Source: an uncultured Clostridia bacterium
GTDB taxonomy: Bacteria > Bacillota > Clostridia > Christensenellales > Borkfalkiaceae
Assembly (NCBI GenBank): GCA_904374385.1
Contig: CAJFGA010000003.1
Coordinates: 1-55,618 of the forward strand
Direction of reading: 5' to 3'
DNA: 55,618 nucleotides
Position 1 is the first letter of the stretch. The number at the start of each line of letters is the position of its first letter. Under the pieces are notes generated by a model that saw nothing but the letters and a program-made list of their open reading frames with translations, searched no databases and had not been told where the DNA came from. Positions 1-7,342 of this stretch are shown here, piece by piece. A program made the translations under genes and the position numbers.

Positions 1-4
1 ATAT

Positions 5-724
5 TCAGTTTTCAAGGAGCCGCCCGTCCGTCGTAACGGTGATGACCTGCCACGGGATCATCTTGCCGCTCGCCTGTAAAGCGCGCGTCACGGCATTTAC
101 GATGCCGCCGCAGCAGGGCACCTCCATGCGCACGACGGTCACGTTCACGATGTCGTTGTGCTTAAAAATTTCCGTCAGTTTTTCGGCGTAATCCCCCTCG
201 TCCAGTTTTGGGCAGCCGATCAGCGCTACGCGGTTGCGTATGAATTTTTGATGGAAATTGCCGTATGCGTATGCCGTGCAGTCCGCCGCGATCAACAGCC
301 GTGCGCCGTCAAAGTAGGGCGCGCGAACAGGCACCAGTTTGATCTGAACCGGCCACTGCGAAAGTTCGCTTTCCGCCTCTGCCGCCTGCAGCTGGGCGTT
401 TGCAGGGTTTTTACGCTCGATGCGCTTAGACTGCGATCCGGGGCATCCGCAGGGCAGGGCGCCTTCCCCCTTTGCCTCCTGAAATTTTTTGAGTTTTGCC
501 GCGCGCACCGCCGCCTCGTCGTAGGCGGGCGCCTCTCTTTCCTCAAAGGAGATCGCCCCCGTCGGGCATGCGGGCAGGCAGTCGCCCAAGCCGTCGCAAT
601 AATCCTCTCGCAGCAGCCTCGCCTTGCCGTTCACCATGCCGATCGCGCCTTCGTGGCAGGCTGCCGCGCATAGCCCGCAGCCGTTGCACTTTTCTTCGTC
701 TATCTTAATGATCTTTCTTTTCAT
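5..724 (-). CDS. 4Fe-4S ferredoxin-type protein, 239 aa
   Basis: Iron-sulfur protein with two ferredoxin-type clusters at the N-terminus: a CxxCxxCxxxC motif at about residues 13-23, and a second Cys set ending in CPTGAI at about 43-54. The remaining ~180 residues are an unassigned domain with further cysteines (GCP near the middle, PCCGG near the end) that could hold another cluster. No signal peptide or membrane segment, so probably a cytoplasmic electron carrier. I chose the ATG at 724 because GGAGG lies just upstream and the predicted transcript starts near 752. A longer in-frame ATG at 760 would overlap the -10 box. The gene diverges from a Crp/Fnr regulator across a palindrome, an arrangement seen for HcpR-type nitrosative or redox stress units. 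No hcp gene is present. The function of the C-terminal domain is unknown. Confidence 0.85.
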   Translation of the reverse strand: MKRKIIKIDEEKCNGCGLCAAACHEGAIGMVNGKARLLREDYCDGLGDCLPACPTGAISFEEREAPAYDEAAVRAAKLKKFQEAKGEGALPCGCPGSQSKRIERKNPANAQLQAAEAESELSQWPVQIKLVPVRAPYFDGARLLIAADCTAYAYGNFHQKFIRNRVALIGCPKLDEGDYAEKLTEIFKHNDIVNVTVVRMEVPCCGGIVNAVTRALQASGKMIPWQVITVTTDGRLLEN

Positions 725-758
725 ACGATCCTCCGTTTTTTCTTGCTTTTCTGCCATC

Positions 759-787
759 ATTATAGTAAAATATAAAGAAAAATTCCG
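759..787 (-). promoter_or_regulatory. Promoter of the ferredoxin gene
   Basis: The minus strand carries a perfect TATAAT at 764-759. The matching -35 position (787-782) reads CGGAAT, which is poor and lies in the edge of the 783-804 palindrome. A perfect -10 with a weak -35 fits a promoter that needs an activator. Confidence 0.65.
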
Positions 788-804
788 TTGTAATTACAAC
801 GGAA
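783..804. promoter_or_regulatory. Crp/Fnr-type operator, perfect 22-bp palindrome
   Basis: A perfect dyad with half-site TTCCGTTGTAA followed by its exact reverse complement. The inner TTGTAA/TTACAA resembles sites of HcpR-like members of the Crp/Fnr family. Its centre (793.5) is 41.5 bp upstream of the start predicted from the ferredoxin -10 box, the class II activator position. It also lies 10 bp before the regulator's start codon, so the same protein could repress its own gene. Confidence 0.75.
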
Positions 805-814
805 CAGTAAAGAT

Positions 815-1456
815 ATGATCGATTTTCAGCAAAACGAAGGGCAGGCGATCCTTTCGCTGCCCCTGTGGGAGGGCATTTCCGACCCGCAGAACGCCCTCCT
901 CTCCCTCTTGCCCGAGGAAAAATCCTATCCCAAGGGCGCGCGCATTTTAACGGCGGGCGAACGCTGCAAAAAGGTGGGGGTGCTCCTTGCCGGCAGCGCC
1001 GCGATCGTCAAAGAGGATGAAGGCGGAAACCCCGCCACCGTGGCAAAATTGGAAAAGGGAAGCATGTTTGCCGAGGCGTTTGCCTTTTCGGGCGAGCCGC
1101 TCGCGGTCAGCGTCTATGCGTCATCCGCCTGCCGCGTGCTGTGGCTGGACGGAAACAAGATCGCCGCAAACGGCGCGCTCGCCGCCAATGCGCTCAAGAT
1201 ATTCTCGCGCAAAAATATCTTTTTGACGGAGCGGGTGGAGCATCTTTCCAAGCATACCCTGCGGGGCAAAGTGCTCTCCTACCTGACGACCGTGCGGCGC
1301 AAAACGGGCAAAAACACCTTTTCGGTGCCCTTTAACAGGCAGGGCCTTGCCGACTATTTGGGGTGCGACCGCAGCGCGCTCTCTCTCGTCCTATCCAAAC
1401 TAAAGGCGGAAGGAGTGCTCGACTGGCACAAAAACACCTTCCGCCTGTTGCCGTAA
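815..1456 (+). CDS. Crp/Fnr family transcriptional regulator, 213 aa
   Basis: Cyclic-nucleotide-binding-type beta-barrel (about residues 15-120), a dimerisation helix, then a winged helix-turn-helix with the family signature near the end (GLADYLGCDRSALSLVLSKL). Length is typical. The N-terminal Fnr cysteine ladder is absent, so a 4Fe-4S Fnr sensor is unlikely; haem or another ligand, as in HcpR, is possible. The ribosome site is weak. The gene diverges from a ferredoxin gene across a perfect palindrome that is its obvious binding site. It ends 10 bp from the convergent nitroreductase gene. Family certain; signal unknown. Confidence 0.9.
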   Translation: MIDFQQNEGQAILSLPLWEGISDPQNALLSLLPEEKSYPKGARILTAGERCKKVGVLLAGSAAIVKEDEGGNPATVAKLEKGSMFAEAFAFSGEPLAVSVYASSACRVLWLDGNKIAANGALAANALKIFSRKNIFLTERVEHLSKHTLRGKVLSYLTTVRRKTGKNTFSVPFNRQGLADYLGCDRSALSLVLSKLKAEGVLDWHKNTFRLLP

Positions 1457-1466
1457 AAGAGCGGCG

Positions 1467-1967
1467 TTAAATAAATTTGACTTTTGCCGCATCATAAAAT
1501 CCCTTTGCGGCGGGCTCTTCATCGGGGATGCCTACCGCTATCAGGGCAATGGGAACGGAATCGCAGCCGAGCACTTTTTTAACCTCGTCCGTGCGCGGTT
1601 GGGTGGGGTAACAGCCGCACCAACAGGTGCCCAAACCCAAGCCCTTTGCCGCGAGCAGGATGTTTTCTGCCGCCGCGGCACAGTCCTGCTGCCAATAGTT
1701 GTGGCGGGGCTGCAGGTCGGGCCGGGCGCACACAGCGATGACCCAGCTCGCCGTTTCCAGCATGCGGCTGGCGGGGTGCGCCGCCATGAGGGCGGTTTTT
1801 ACCTCTTCCTTATCCGAACAATAAAACTCCCACGGGCGGCTGTTTACAGCGCTCGGGGCGTGCATCGCCGCATCTAAAAGTTTTTCGATATTTTCTCGGG
1901 GAATATGCGCTCCCTTTTGATATCTGCGCACGCTGCGGCGGGATGCGATCGCTTCCAAAACGTCCAT
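1467..1967 (-). CDS. Nitroreductase family protein, 166 aa
   Basis: FMN-dependent NAD(P)H oxidoreductase of the nitroreductase superfamily. The N-terminus (MDVLEAIASRRSVRRY) has the classic RRSVRxY FMN-phosphate motif. The APSAxNxRPW motif follows at about residues 37-46, and the C-terminal half has the GLGLGTCWCG segment. At 166 residues it belongs to the short clade. I chose the start at 1967 because a GGGAG site precedes it and the -35 box of its promoter overlaps the longer alternative start at 2024. The physiological substrate cannot be told from sequence. Single gene, convergent with the Crp/Fnr regulator. Confidence 0.88.
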   Translation of the reverse strand: MDVLEAIASRRSVRRYQKGAHIPRENIEKLLDAAMHAPSAVNSRPWEFYCSDKEEVKTALMAAHPASRMLETASWVIAVCARPDLQPRHNYWQQDCAAAAENILLAAKGLGLGTCWCGCYPTQPRTDEVKKVLGCDSVPIALIAVGIPDEEPAAKGFYDAAKVKFI

Positions 1968-1995
1968 ATGGTTTATTTCTCCCTTTTTTTCTATT

Positions 1996-2024
1996 ATTAT
2001 AAATCGTATACGGCGCTTTGTCAA
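1996..2024 (-). promoter_or_regulatory. Sigma-A promoter of the nitroreductase gene
   Basis: The minus strand reads TTGACA (2024-2019), a 17-bp spacer, then TATAAT (2001-1996). Both hexamers are consensus. Confidence 0.9.
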
Positions 2025-2037
2025 CCGCCGTTTTTGT

Positions 2038-2066
2038 TTGTAATTTGTTTCGCTTTATGGTATGAT
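2038..2066 (+). promoter_or_regulatory. Promoter of the trmN6-rsmI operon
   Basis: TTGTAA (2038-2043), 17-bp spacer, TATGAT (2061-2066), followed about 30 bp later by the GGAGG site of the first gene. Confidence 0.65.
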
Positions 2067-2101
2067 GTTAGGGAAAGATCGCTTTAAAACGGGAGGTCTA
2101 T

Positions 2102-2779
2102 GTGCTCAAAGAGGGAGAAGTCGTCGAAGAATTGTTGGAGGGCGGCTTAAAGATCATTCAAAATACGGCACTGTACCGCTTTACGAGCGATTCGGTGCTT
2201 TTGACCCGCTTTGTCAAGGGCAAAAAGCGGGACGTCGTCGCCGACTTTTGTGCGGGCAGCGGCATCGTCGGGCTGCACTTTTTTGCGCTTAATCCGCACA
2301 TCTCTTCCGTCACTCTTTTCGAAATGCAGCGGGAACTTTCCGACATGAGCGCCTGCTCGATCGAATGCAACGGGCTAAAAAATTTTTCCGCCGTATGCTG
2401 CAGAATCCAGGATATCGGCAGGGAATATGACGACAAATTTTCTTTAATCTTGTGCAATCCGCCGTATGAGACGGGCGGATTTGCCAACGACGATTATAAA
2501 AAGGCGATCTGCCGCAAGGAAATCACCGTCACCCTTTCCGAGATCGTAGAAGCCGCCTATAAAAAACTGAAATTCGGCGGCAGGCTCGCCCTCGTCAACC
2601 GTGCGGACAGGCTTGCCGAAGTCCTTTTTGCAATGAAATCGCGCGGCATCGAACCGAAGCGCCTGCAATTTGTCCGCGGCAGGGAAGGGGCAAAGCCTTA
2701 CCTGATCCTCGTCGAGGGCACAAAGGGGGCCAAGGAGGGCATCGATATTTTGCCTGACGCCGTCAATATAAAAAACTGA
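2102..2779 (+). CDS. trmN6: tRNA1(Val) (adenine37-N6)-methyltransferase family, 225 aa
   Basis: SAM-dependent methyltransferase of the YfiC/TrmN6 (Bacillus YabB) family, predicted to methylate N6 of adenine 37 in tRNA. Visible are the SAM-binding motif I (ADFCAGSGIVGL, about residues 48-59), the adenine N6-methyltransferase catalytic NPPY (near residue 120), and the family N-terminus containing GGLKIIQNTALYRFTSDSVLL. I chose the GTG at 2102 because GGAGG lies 5 nt upstream and the family N-terminus fits. The next gene, rsmI, follows 28 bp later; the same pair is adjacent in Bacillus, which supports the call. Confidence 0.88.
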   Translation: MLKEGEVVEELLEGGLKIIQNTALYRFTSDSVLLTRFVKGKKRDVVADFCAGSGIVGLHFFALNPHISSVTLFEMQRELSDMSACSIECNGLKNFSAVCCRIQDIGREYDDKFSLILCNPPYETGGFANDDYKKAICRKEITVTLSEIVEAAYKKLKFGGRLALVNRADRLAEVLFAMKSRGIEPKRLQFVRGREGAKPYLILVEGTKGAKEGIDILPDAVNIKN

Positions 2780-2807
2780 GCCGCCGGGCGGCTTGGGGAG
2801 AAACATT

Positions 2808-3620
2808 ATGGTTACTTTCGTCGCGACGCCGATCGGAAACCTCGGCGATATTACGCTGCGCGCGCTCGACGCGCTCCGCGAAGCGGACGTCATCTTTTGC
2901 GAGGACACCCGCCATTCGCTGAAACTTTTCAATCACTATCAAATCAAAAAACCCCTCGTGGCCTGCCATAAATTCAATGAAAGCGCGGCGGCAGAAAAGC
3001 TCGCCGCCCTCGCGGCGGAGGGAAAAAAGGTCGCCGTCGTCACCGATGCGGGCACGCCCGTCATCTCCGACCCGGGCAATATCCTCGTCAGAACATTGCG
3101 CGAAAAAGGCATCCCGTATACCATTGCGCCGGGCGCATGTGCCTTTGTGGCGGCTCTGGTGCTTTCCGGATTTGCGGCAGATCGGTTCGCTTTTTTGGGC
3201 TTTTTGCGGGGCAAAGCGGGGGAAAAGCGCGCATATTTGAAGGAAAATGCCGATTTTTGCGGCACACTCGCCCTGTATTCGGCCCCGCAGGACGTAGATG
3301 CGGATATCGCGCTGCTGTATGAAATGTTCGGCGATCGCGAGGCTTGCGCCGTGCGTGAGATCACCAAAGTGCATGAAAGCGTCGAATATTTTCGTCTTTC
3401 CGCGGGGCTTCCCGGTGAAAAACGAGGGGAATATGTGTTGTTGGTAAAGGGGGCGGAAAAGAAGGAGAATCCGCTCAACGCCCTTTCGGAACGGGAACAT
3501 ATCGCCCACTATGTCGCTGCGGGCATGAGCGAAAAGGAAGCGCTCAAAGCGGCCGCCAAAGACAGGGGCGTATCCAAAAGCACTCTGTACAAATTTACGA
3601 TCAAAACAAAGGATGCGTGA
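2808..3620 (+). CDS. rsmI: 16S rRNA (cytidine1402-2'-O)-methyltransferase RsmI, 270 aa
   Basis: Tetrapyrrole-methylase-fold enzyme that 2'-O-methylates C1402 in the ribosomal P site. Family motifs are clear: VATPIGNLGDITLRAL at the start, CEDTRHS near residue 35, VTDAGTPVISDPG around 80-92, and APGACAFVAAL. The C-terminal ~50 residues form the usual small helical domain. Length is normal. I chose the ATG at 2808 because a GGGGAG site sits 7 nt upstream. It is cotranscribed with trmN6 and followed by a strong bidirectional hairpin. Confidence 0.93.
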   Translation: MVTFVATPIGNLGDITLRALDALREADVIFCEDTRHSLKLFNHYQIKKPLVACHKFNESAAAEKLAALAAEGKKVAVVTDAGTPVISDPGNILVRTLREKGIPYTIAPGACAFVAALVLSGFAADRFAFLGFLRGKAGEKRAYLKENADFCGTLALYSAPQDVDADIALLYEMFGDREACAVREITKVHESVEYFRLSAGLPGEKRGEYVLLVKGAEKKENPLNALSEREHIAHYVAAGMSEKEALKAAAKDRGVSKSTLYKFTIKTKDA

Positions 3621-3694
3621 AGTTTATGTGTGCAGGCTGGTATCAATGTGCGTTTTTTGAAAAAATGGGGAGAGATGATTTTTTAAAAATGAAA

Positions 3695-3737
3695 GCGCGC
3701 AGCATGCCGAATGTTCGGCATGCTGCGCGCTTTTTTT
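3695..3737. terminator. Bidirectional rho-independent terminator
   Basis: A perfect 16-bp stem (3695-3710 with 3715-3730) and an ATGT loop, followed by seven T on the plus strand and preceded by A-rich sequence. It serves rsmI and the convergent PHP gene; its T run reaches the latter's stop codon. Confidence 0.92.
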
Positions 3738-4560
3738 ACAGTTCTTCGGCAATGTATTGCCCGCGCACAGGCAAAGTAATATGGGTAAAGCCGATCTGTT
3801 TAAGCGCGGCGGAAACGAGATCGCGCTTGTCCGCAATGCGCGTTTCGTCGTGTGCGTCTGAAGAGAAAATGACCCGCCTTCCTCCCAGCGCAAAATATCT
3901 TTTTAAAATGTCGGTATCGGGGATAAAGGGGCTGCCCGCCGTCTTGGCAGAGGTGTTTACTTCCAAAATTTTACCCTTTTGTACAATTTTTTTCAAAATT
4001 GCGTCCAAAATATCGGCAAACTCCTCGTAGCGCAGTTTGGGGTCGGCATAGGTCGCGTTGCGCGAACAGTAGCCGATGTGCGCCACGATATCAAAGGGAT
4101 AGGGCGCCTCTAAACTTTCCAAAATGCGGTATAGGTAAGCGTTGTAGGCATATTCTTTGCTTTTTCCTTCGAAAAAATCGGGGAAGTAACAGTCTTTGCC
4201 GAGGCAAGTGTGCACGCTGTTGATAATATAGTCCGGAGAAAACTTTTCGCAGATCTCGCCGTATCGATCTTGTATGCCGGTATCGTCGTCATAGGCGAAC
4301 TCACAGCCGGCAAGGTAGGTTATTTTATTTTTGTATTCGGCCTGCAACTGCCGTGCGCGTGCAAAGTAAGCGTTTGCGTCAATTTGGCGCATCTCTCTTC
4401 CTTGGATTTTCAAGTTTTTGGCGATGTAGTCGTAATCGAAATGTTCGCTCGTTCCGTAATAGAGAAGCCCGAGGGAAATCGCCTTTTCTATCATGACGCG
4501 CATATCTTGCCGCCCGTCATCTGAAAAAAATGTATGTGTGTGTAGATCGCTTTTTATCAT
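3736..4560 (-). CDS. PHP-domain histidinol-phosphatase family protein, 274 aa
   Basis: Metal-dependent phosphoesterase of the PHP superfamily, HisK/histidinol-phosphatase type. The N-terminal DLHTHTFFSDDG holds the first metal ligands, SEHFDYDY follows near residue 40, and FSSDAHDE near the C-terminus supplies the last Asp-x-His pair. Length matches HisK. Histidinol phosphate is the family substrate, but no other his gene is nearby, so the true substrate is open. I chose the start at 4560 because the promoter's -10 box lies at 4587-4592, which rules out the longer start at 4608. Single gene. Confidence 0.82.
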   Translation of the reverse strand: MIKSDLHTHTFFSDDGRQDMRVMIEKAISLGLLYYGTSEHFDYDYIAKNLKIQGREMRQIDANAYFARARQLQAEYKNKITYLAGCEFAYDDDTGIQDRYGEICEKFSPDYIINSVHTCLGKDCYFPDFFEGKSKEYAYNAYLYRILESLEAPYPFDIVAHIGYCSRNATYADPKLRYEEFADILDAILKKIVQKGKILEVNTSAKTAGSPFIPDTDILKRYFALGGRRVIFSSDAHDETRIADKRDLVSAALKQIGFTHITLPVRGQYIAEEL

Positions 4561-4586
4561 AATGCTGCAGCCTCGCTTTCGGCAAT

Positions 4587-4615
4587 ATGATAAAACATTT
4601 TTATGCAATTGTCAA
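4587..4615 (-). promoter_or_regulatory. Sigma-A promoter of the PHP gene
   Basis: The minus strand has TTGACA (4615-4610), a 17-bp spacer and TATCAT (4592-4587). Confidence 0.85.
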
Positions 4616-4684
4616 GCGGCGGTTTGTACGCGCATATGCGGAGGCCGTTTTACGGTAAACTATGTACTAATAGAAAACGTTCAA

Positions 4685-4713
4685 AAGCGGAAGGGCCGTG
4701 GACCCTTCCGCTT
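4685..4713 (-). terminator. Terminator of the collagen-like gene
   Basis: An 11-bp perfect stem (AAGCGGAAGGG and its complement) with a 7-nt loop, 13 bp beyond the stop codon of the collagen-like 3' part. The T tract on the minus strand is short and interrupted. Confidence 0.65.
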
Positions 4714-4725
4714 CGCATACAGCGA

Positions 4726-5346
4726 TCAGATCTTAAAGATGTTCATCGCCGTGTTGGAATAGATAAAATCGCCGCCGGAAGATACGATCTGCAATGTGGA
4801 CGGTGTGCTCGTGACCGTAAAAATCTGCGCAGCCGACTGCGCCGAAGTTTCATTTGCAGTCGTAAAAACGTGCTGCGTCGCCGCGCCGGTCAACGTTGTG
4901 CCGTTTAAAGTAAAGACAAGCAGATTGGTTTCGGGCAGGGATGCGTTTTGCTGCGGATATGCCGTGCCGTTATAGATGGCAACGTAGGTGCCGGGCTCGT
5001 CAATATTAAAGTCCGCAGAGTTGTTTGCGTGCGAGATCGCCGTGCCTTCCTGCGTGGAAGTGCGGTCAAAAATAAGCGCCTGACCGCTCGTTACAGGTGC
5101 GGCGGGCGTCGAATACGCCGTCAAAGCCTGCGTTTCCGCGGCGGCACCCGTAGCGCCCGTTGCCCCCGTTGCCCCCGTGGGGCCTGTAGGTCCGGTCGGA
5201 CCCGTAGGACCGGTAGCGCCGGTAGCGCCCGTGCCCGTTGCCCCCGTCGCGCCCGTGGGACCTGTAGGTCCGGTCGGACCCGTAGGACCGGTGGCGCCGA
5301 TAGCGCCCGTGCCTGTCGCCCCCGTGGGGCCTGTGGGGCAGGTAAC
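4726..5346 (-). pseudogene. Collagen-like protein, 3' part (split by the island)
   Basis: C-terminal part of a collagen-like surface protein. Downstream of the attachment site it has about 22 Gly-X-Thr triplets (mostly GPT and GAT), then [14 protein letters not shown] and a ~130-residue C-terminal domain rich in Thr/Ser/Asn, similar in layout to BclA/exosporium-type trimerisation domains. It has no start codon or ribosome site of its own. Its frame runs straight back into the TAA of the serine recombinase. The missing N-terminus is at 39842-40168. Joining 40168-39846 to 5341-4726 gives 939 nt, exactly 313 codons with no internal stop. It is therefore a displaced half of an otherwise intact gene rather than a decayed one. 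Confidence 0.85.
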
Positions 5347-5360
5347 ATATGGGAATTATT
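5329..5360. other. Left attachment junction (attL)
   Basis: Host half-site GCCTGTGGGGCAG (5329-5341), core GTAAC (5342-5346), element half-site ATATGGGAATTATT (5347-5360). The element half-site is the near-perfect inverse of AATAATTCCCTTAT at the right end, and the core is identical and directly repeated there. The recombinase stop codon (5356-5358) lies inside the half-site. Confidence 0.85.
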
Positions 5361-6966
5361 TTGTGGTCTGCCCGCTAGATATAAATTTGTAATAGATATG
5401 AATTTGCCGCGGCGTGTCGTCCGTGACTTTTTCGCCTATGGCAATAAACTCAATAAGCTGCAAGCACATTTCACGCGTCAGTTCTTCGCACTTGGCATAC
5501 CGTTTCAACCGCGTTATGTATTCTTCGACTTCTGCGTCTATGCAGTCTGTCTCGGCAAGCCGTTTTTCAAGCTCGGCGATTTGCCGTTCCGCTCCTTCCT
5601 TTTCAAGCTGATACTTCTCGCATAAACTTTTGCACACGCTTTCAGGGAGGTTTCCGAGAACCTTCTCTTCAAACACAGATTGTATCAGCTTATCTAATTC
5701 CGCGAGTCTGTTCACAAGAGCGCGAAGCTGTTTTCCGTCGGACAGCCTGTTTTGTTCGCCGCATTTTGTCCGTTCACGCAAAAAGTATTCTTTTGCTTTT
5801 TTCTCGTCGATTTTCACATCGCCGAGCATGGAACGGATATCTTGCAGTACGATACTTTCGATCTGCTTTTCGGTAACGGAATGCGACGTGCAGTACTTCT
5901 TGCCGAGGTCAATATAGGTGCGGCAGGAATACATATACGTTTTATTGCTGCCGGCGCTTTTGCCTTTCAGTTTTTTGCCGCAGTCGGCACACACGAGCAA
6001 GCCGGATAACGGATGCACCCGGTTTGCCTTGTCTGCCCGTCCCTGTGCATTTCTGCTGTTTATTGCCTGCACATTTTTCCACATATCTCGGTCAATGATC
6101 GCTTCATGCGCGTTTTCCCTGACGATTTGCTCATTTTGCGGCACGTTCAGCACTTTATGATTTTTATAGGAAAAGCGCGTCGTGCGGTGCTGCGTGAGCG
6201 TACCGATATAGGTCGAGTCTTTCAGAATATCCGAAACGGTCTTCGGCGACCAGTAGGGCGAACCTTGACGGTCAGATTTTTTTCCGTCCAGCCGCGTATA
6301 GTATGCCGTGGGATTGGGGATCCCCTCGTCGGTGAGTGCCCGCGCGATCGTCCTTACGGAATTTCCCTGCAAACGCATATCGTAGATACGCCGCACAATT
6401 TTAGCCGCTTCCTCGTCGATGACCGCCGTGCGGTTTTCGTCCGTCCCCGCTTTATAGCCGTAGGGGTACGCCCAGTTTGTGTACTTGCCCGCCTGCCATT
6501 TGGCTTCCAGCACGGCGCGTATTTTTTTGGAAGTATTCGCCGCGTGCCACTCGTTGAACACGTTCATGATGGGCATCATATCCATGCCCGAACTGCAACG
6601 GTCTGCCGTATCCACGTTGTCCGAAAGGGCGATAAAGCGTATGCCGTAGGCGGGAAAGATATAGTCAATATACTGCCCGACCTGAATATAGTTGCGTCCG
6701 AACCGCGACAGGTCTTTTACGACGATGGTATCGATCTTTCCGTTTTTGGCGTCTTCCAACAGGCGTTTGATCCCGGGGCGTTCGAAGTCGGTGCCCGACC
6801 AGCCGTCGTCGATGTACTCGTCCACGATGGTACCGCCGTTTTCCTCTATGAATTTACGCAGGATAATGCGCTGATTCTCGATCGACATGGACTCGCCCGC
6901 CTTTTCGTCATCCCGCGATAGGCGAAGGTAAATGGCCGTCCTAAGCAGATGTATTTGCTTTGACAT
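5356..6966 (-). CDS. Large serine recombinase (site-specific integrase/resolvase), 536 aa
   Basis: Catalyses integration and excision through a serine-DNA linkage. The resolvase domain spans about residues 9-155, with the catalytic Ser17 in YLRLSRDDE and the arginines of DLSRFGRN (88 and 91). The recombinase domain covers about 165-300, and a zinc ribbon uses Cys326, Cys329, Cys348 and Cys359. A coiled-coil-rich region (about 400-480) follows, then a family C-terminus ending in IHIYYKF. All domains are complete, so the enzyme looks active. The start has a GAGG site 4-5 nt upstream. It follows a 61-residue gene by 8 bp. Its stop codon lies in the attachment half-site, as expected when the integrase is the terminal gene of its element. 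Confidence 0.95.
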   Translation of the reverse strand: MSKQIHLLRTAIYLRLSRDDEKAGESMSIENQRIILRKFIEENGGTIVDEYIDDGWSGTDFERPGIKRLLEDAKNGKIDTIVVKDLSRFGRNYIQVGQYIDYIFPAYGIRFIALSDNVDTADRCSSGMDMMPIMNVFNEWHAANTSKKIRAVLEAKWQAGKYTNWAYPYGYKAGTDENRTAVIDEEAAKIVRRIYDMRLQGNSVRTIARALTDEGIPNPTAYYTRLDGKKSDRQGSPYWSPKTVSDILKDSTYIGTLTQHRTTRFSYKNHKVLNVPQNEQIVRENAHEAIIDRDMWKNVQAINSRNAQGRADKANRVHPLSGLLVCADCGKKLKGKSAGSNKTYMYSCRTYIDLGKKYCTSHSVTEKQIESIVLQDIRSMLGDVKIDEKKAKEYFLRERTKCGEQNRLSDGKQLRALVNRLAELDKLIQSVFEEKVLGNLPESVCKSLCEKYQLEKEGAERQIAELEKRLAETDCIDAEVEEYITRLKRYAKCEELTREMCLQLIEFIAIGEKVTDDTPRQIHIYYKFISSGQTTK

Positions 6967-6974
6967 GATACCTC

Positions 6975-7160
6975 TTATGGAATATTCGATTCTCGACTGG
7001 CCTGTTTTTGGGCGATTTCCAATATTGCGTCACGGATTTCTTTTTTCCCCGTAAAGTGTCGAGTGACGGTATATTTTTTCCCGTCCGCCGTATATTCACC
7101 TTTCGCAGTGGGACAAGAGGCAAACAGTTCCCTCCATTTTTCCGTTGAACGTTGTATCAA
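6975..7160 (-). CDS. Small protein encoded with the recombinase (TnpW-like), 61 aa
   Basis: Starts at TTG 7160 with GGAGG 5 nt upstream and ends 8 bp before the recombinase ATG, so the two are cotranscribed. The central part (GKKYTVTRHFTGKKEIRDAILEI) resembles the short TnpW-type proteins found beside serine recombinases in Tn4451-like elements (pattern: G-x-Y-x-V-x-x-HF, then I-x-D-x-I-L). No enzymatic motif is visible. Candidate roles are a recombination directionality factor or a DNA-binding accessory protein; neither is demonstrated by the sequence. The operon diverges from the lacI-type gene. Confidence 0.65.
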   Translation of the reverse strand: MIQRSTEKWRELFASCPTAKGEYTADGKKYTVTRHFTGKKEIRDAILEIAQKQASRESNIP

Positions 7161-7272
7161 TTTGTCCTCCGATACGATTTATCGATCAGCCTACCTCATA
7201 TATATGACGGAACATATTCAACTTGCGTCATCAGGTTTTTCAAAAAGAAAATAAGAAATTTAAAAAAAGGTA

Positions 7273-7320
7273 TTGACAAACCAAAAAACGTGTGATAATA
7301 TATAAACATGAAACGATTCA
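7273..7320 (+). promoter_or_regulatory. Promoter and LacI-type operator of the lacI gene
   Basis: TTGACA (7273-7278), 17-bp spacer, TAATAT (7296-7301). TGAAACGATTCA (7309-7320) overlaps the predicted start point. It is an imperfect dyad around a central CG, as in LacI/GalR operators, and nearly matches the site at 8403-8414. Autorepression is likely. Confidence 0.75.
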
Positions 7321-7342
7321 TTTTCATGAATTGAGGGGCCAT

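Noticed and set aside
5177-5392. Plus-strand frame rich in PVGPVAPV
   Set aside because: It is the antisense reading of the collagen repeat; the minus-strand frame has the GPT pattern, the C-terminal domain and a terminator.
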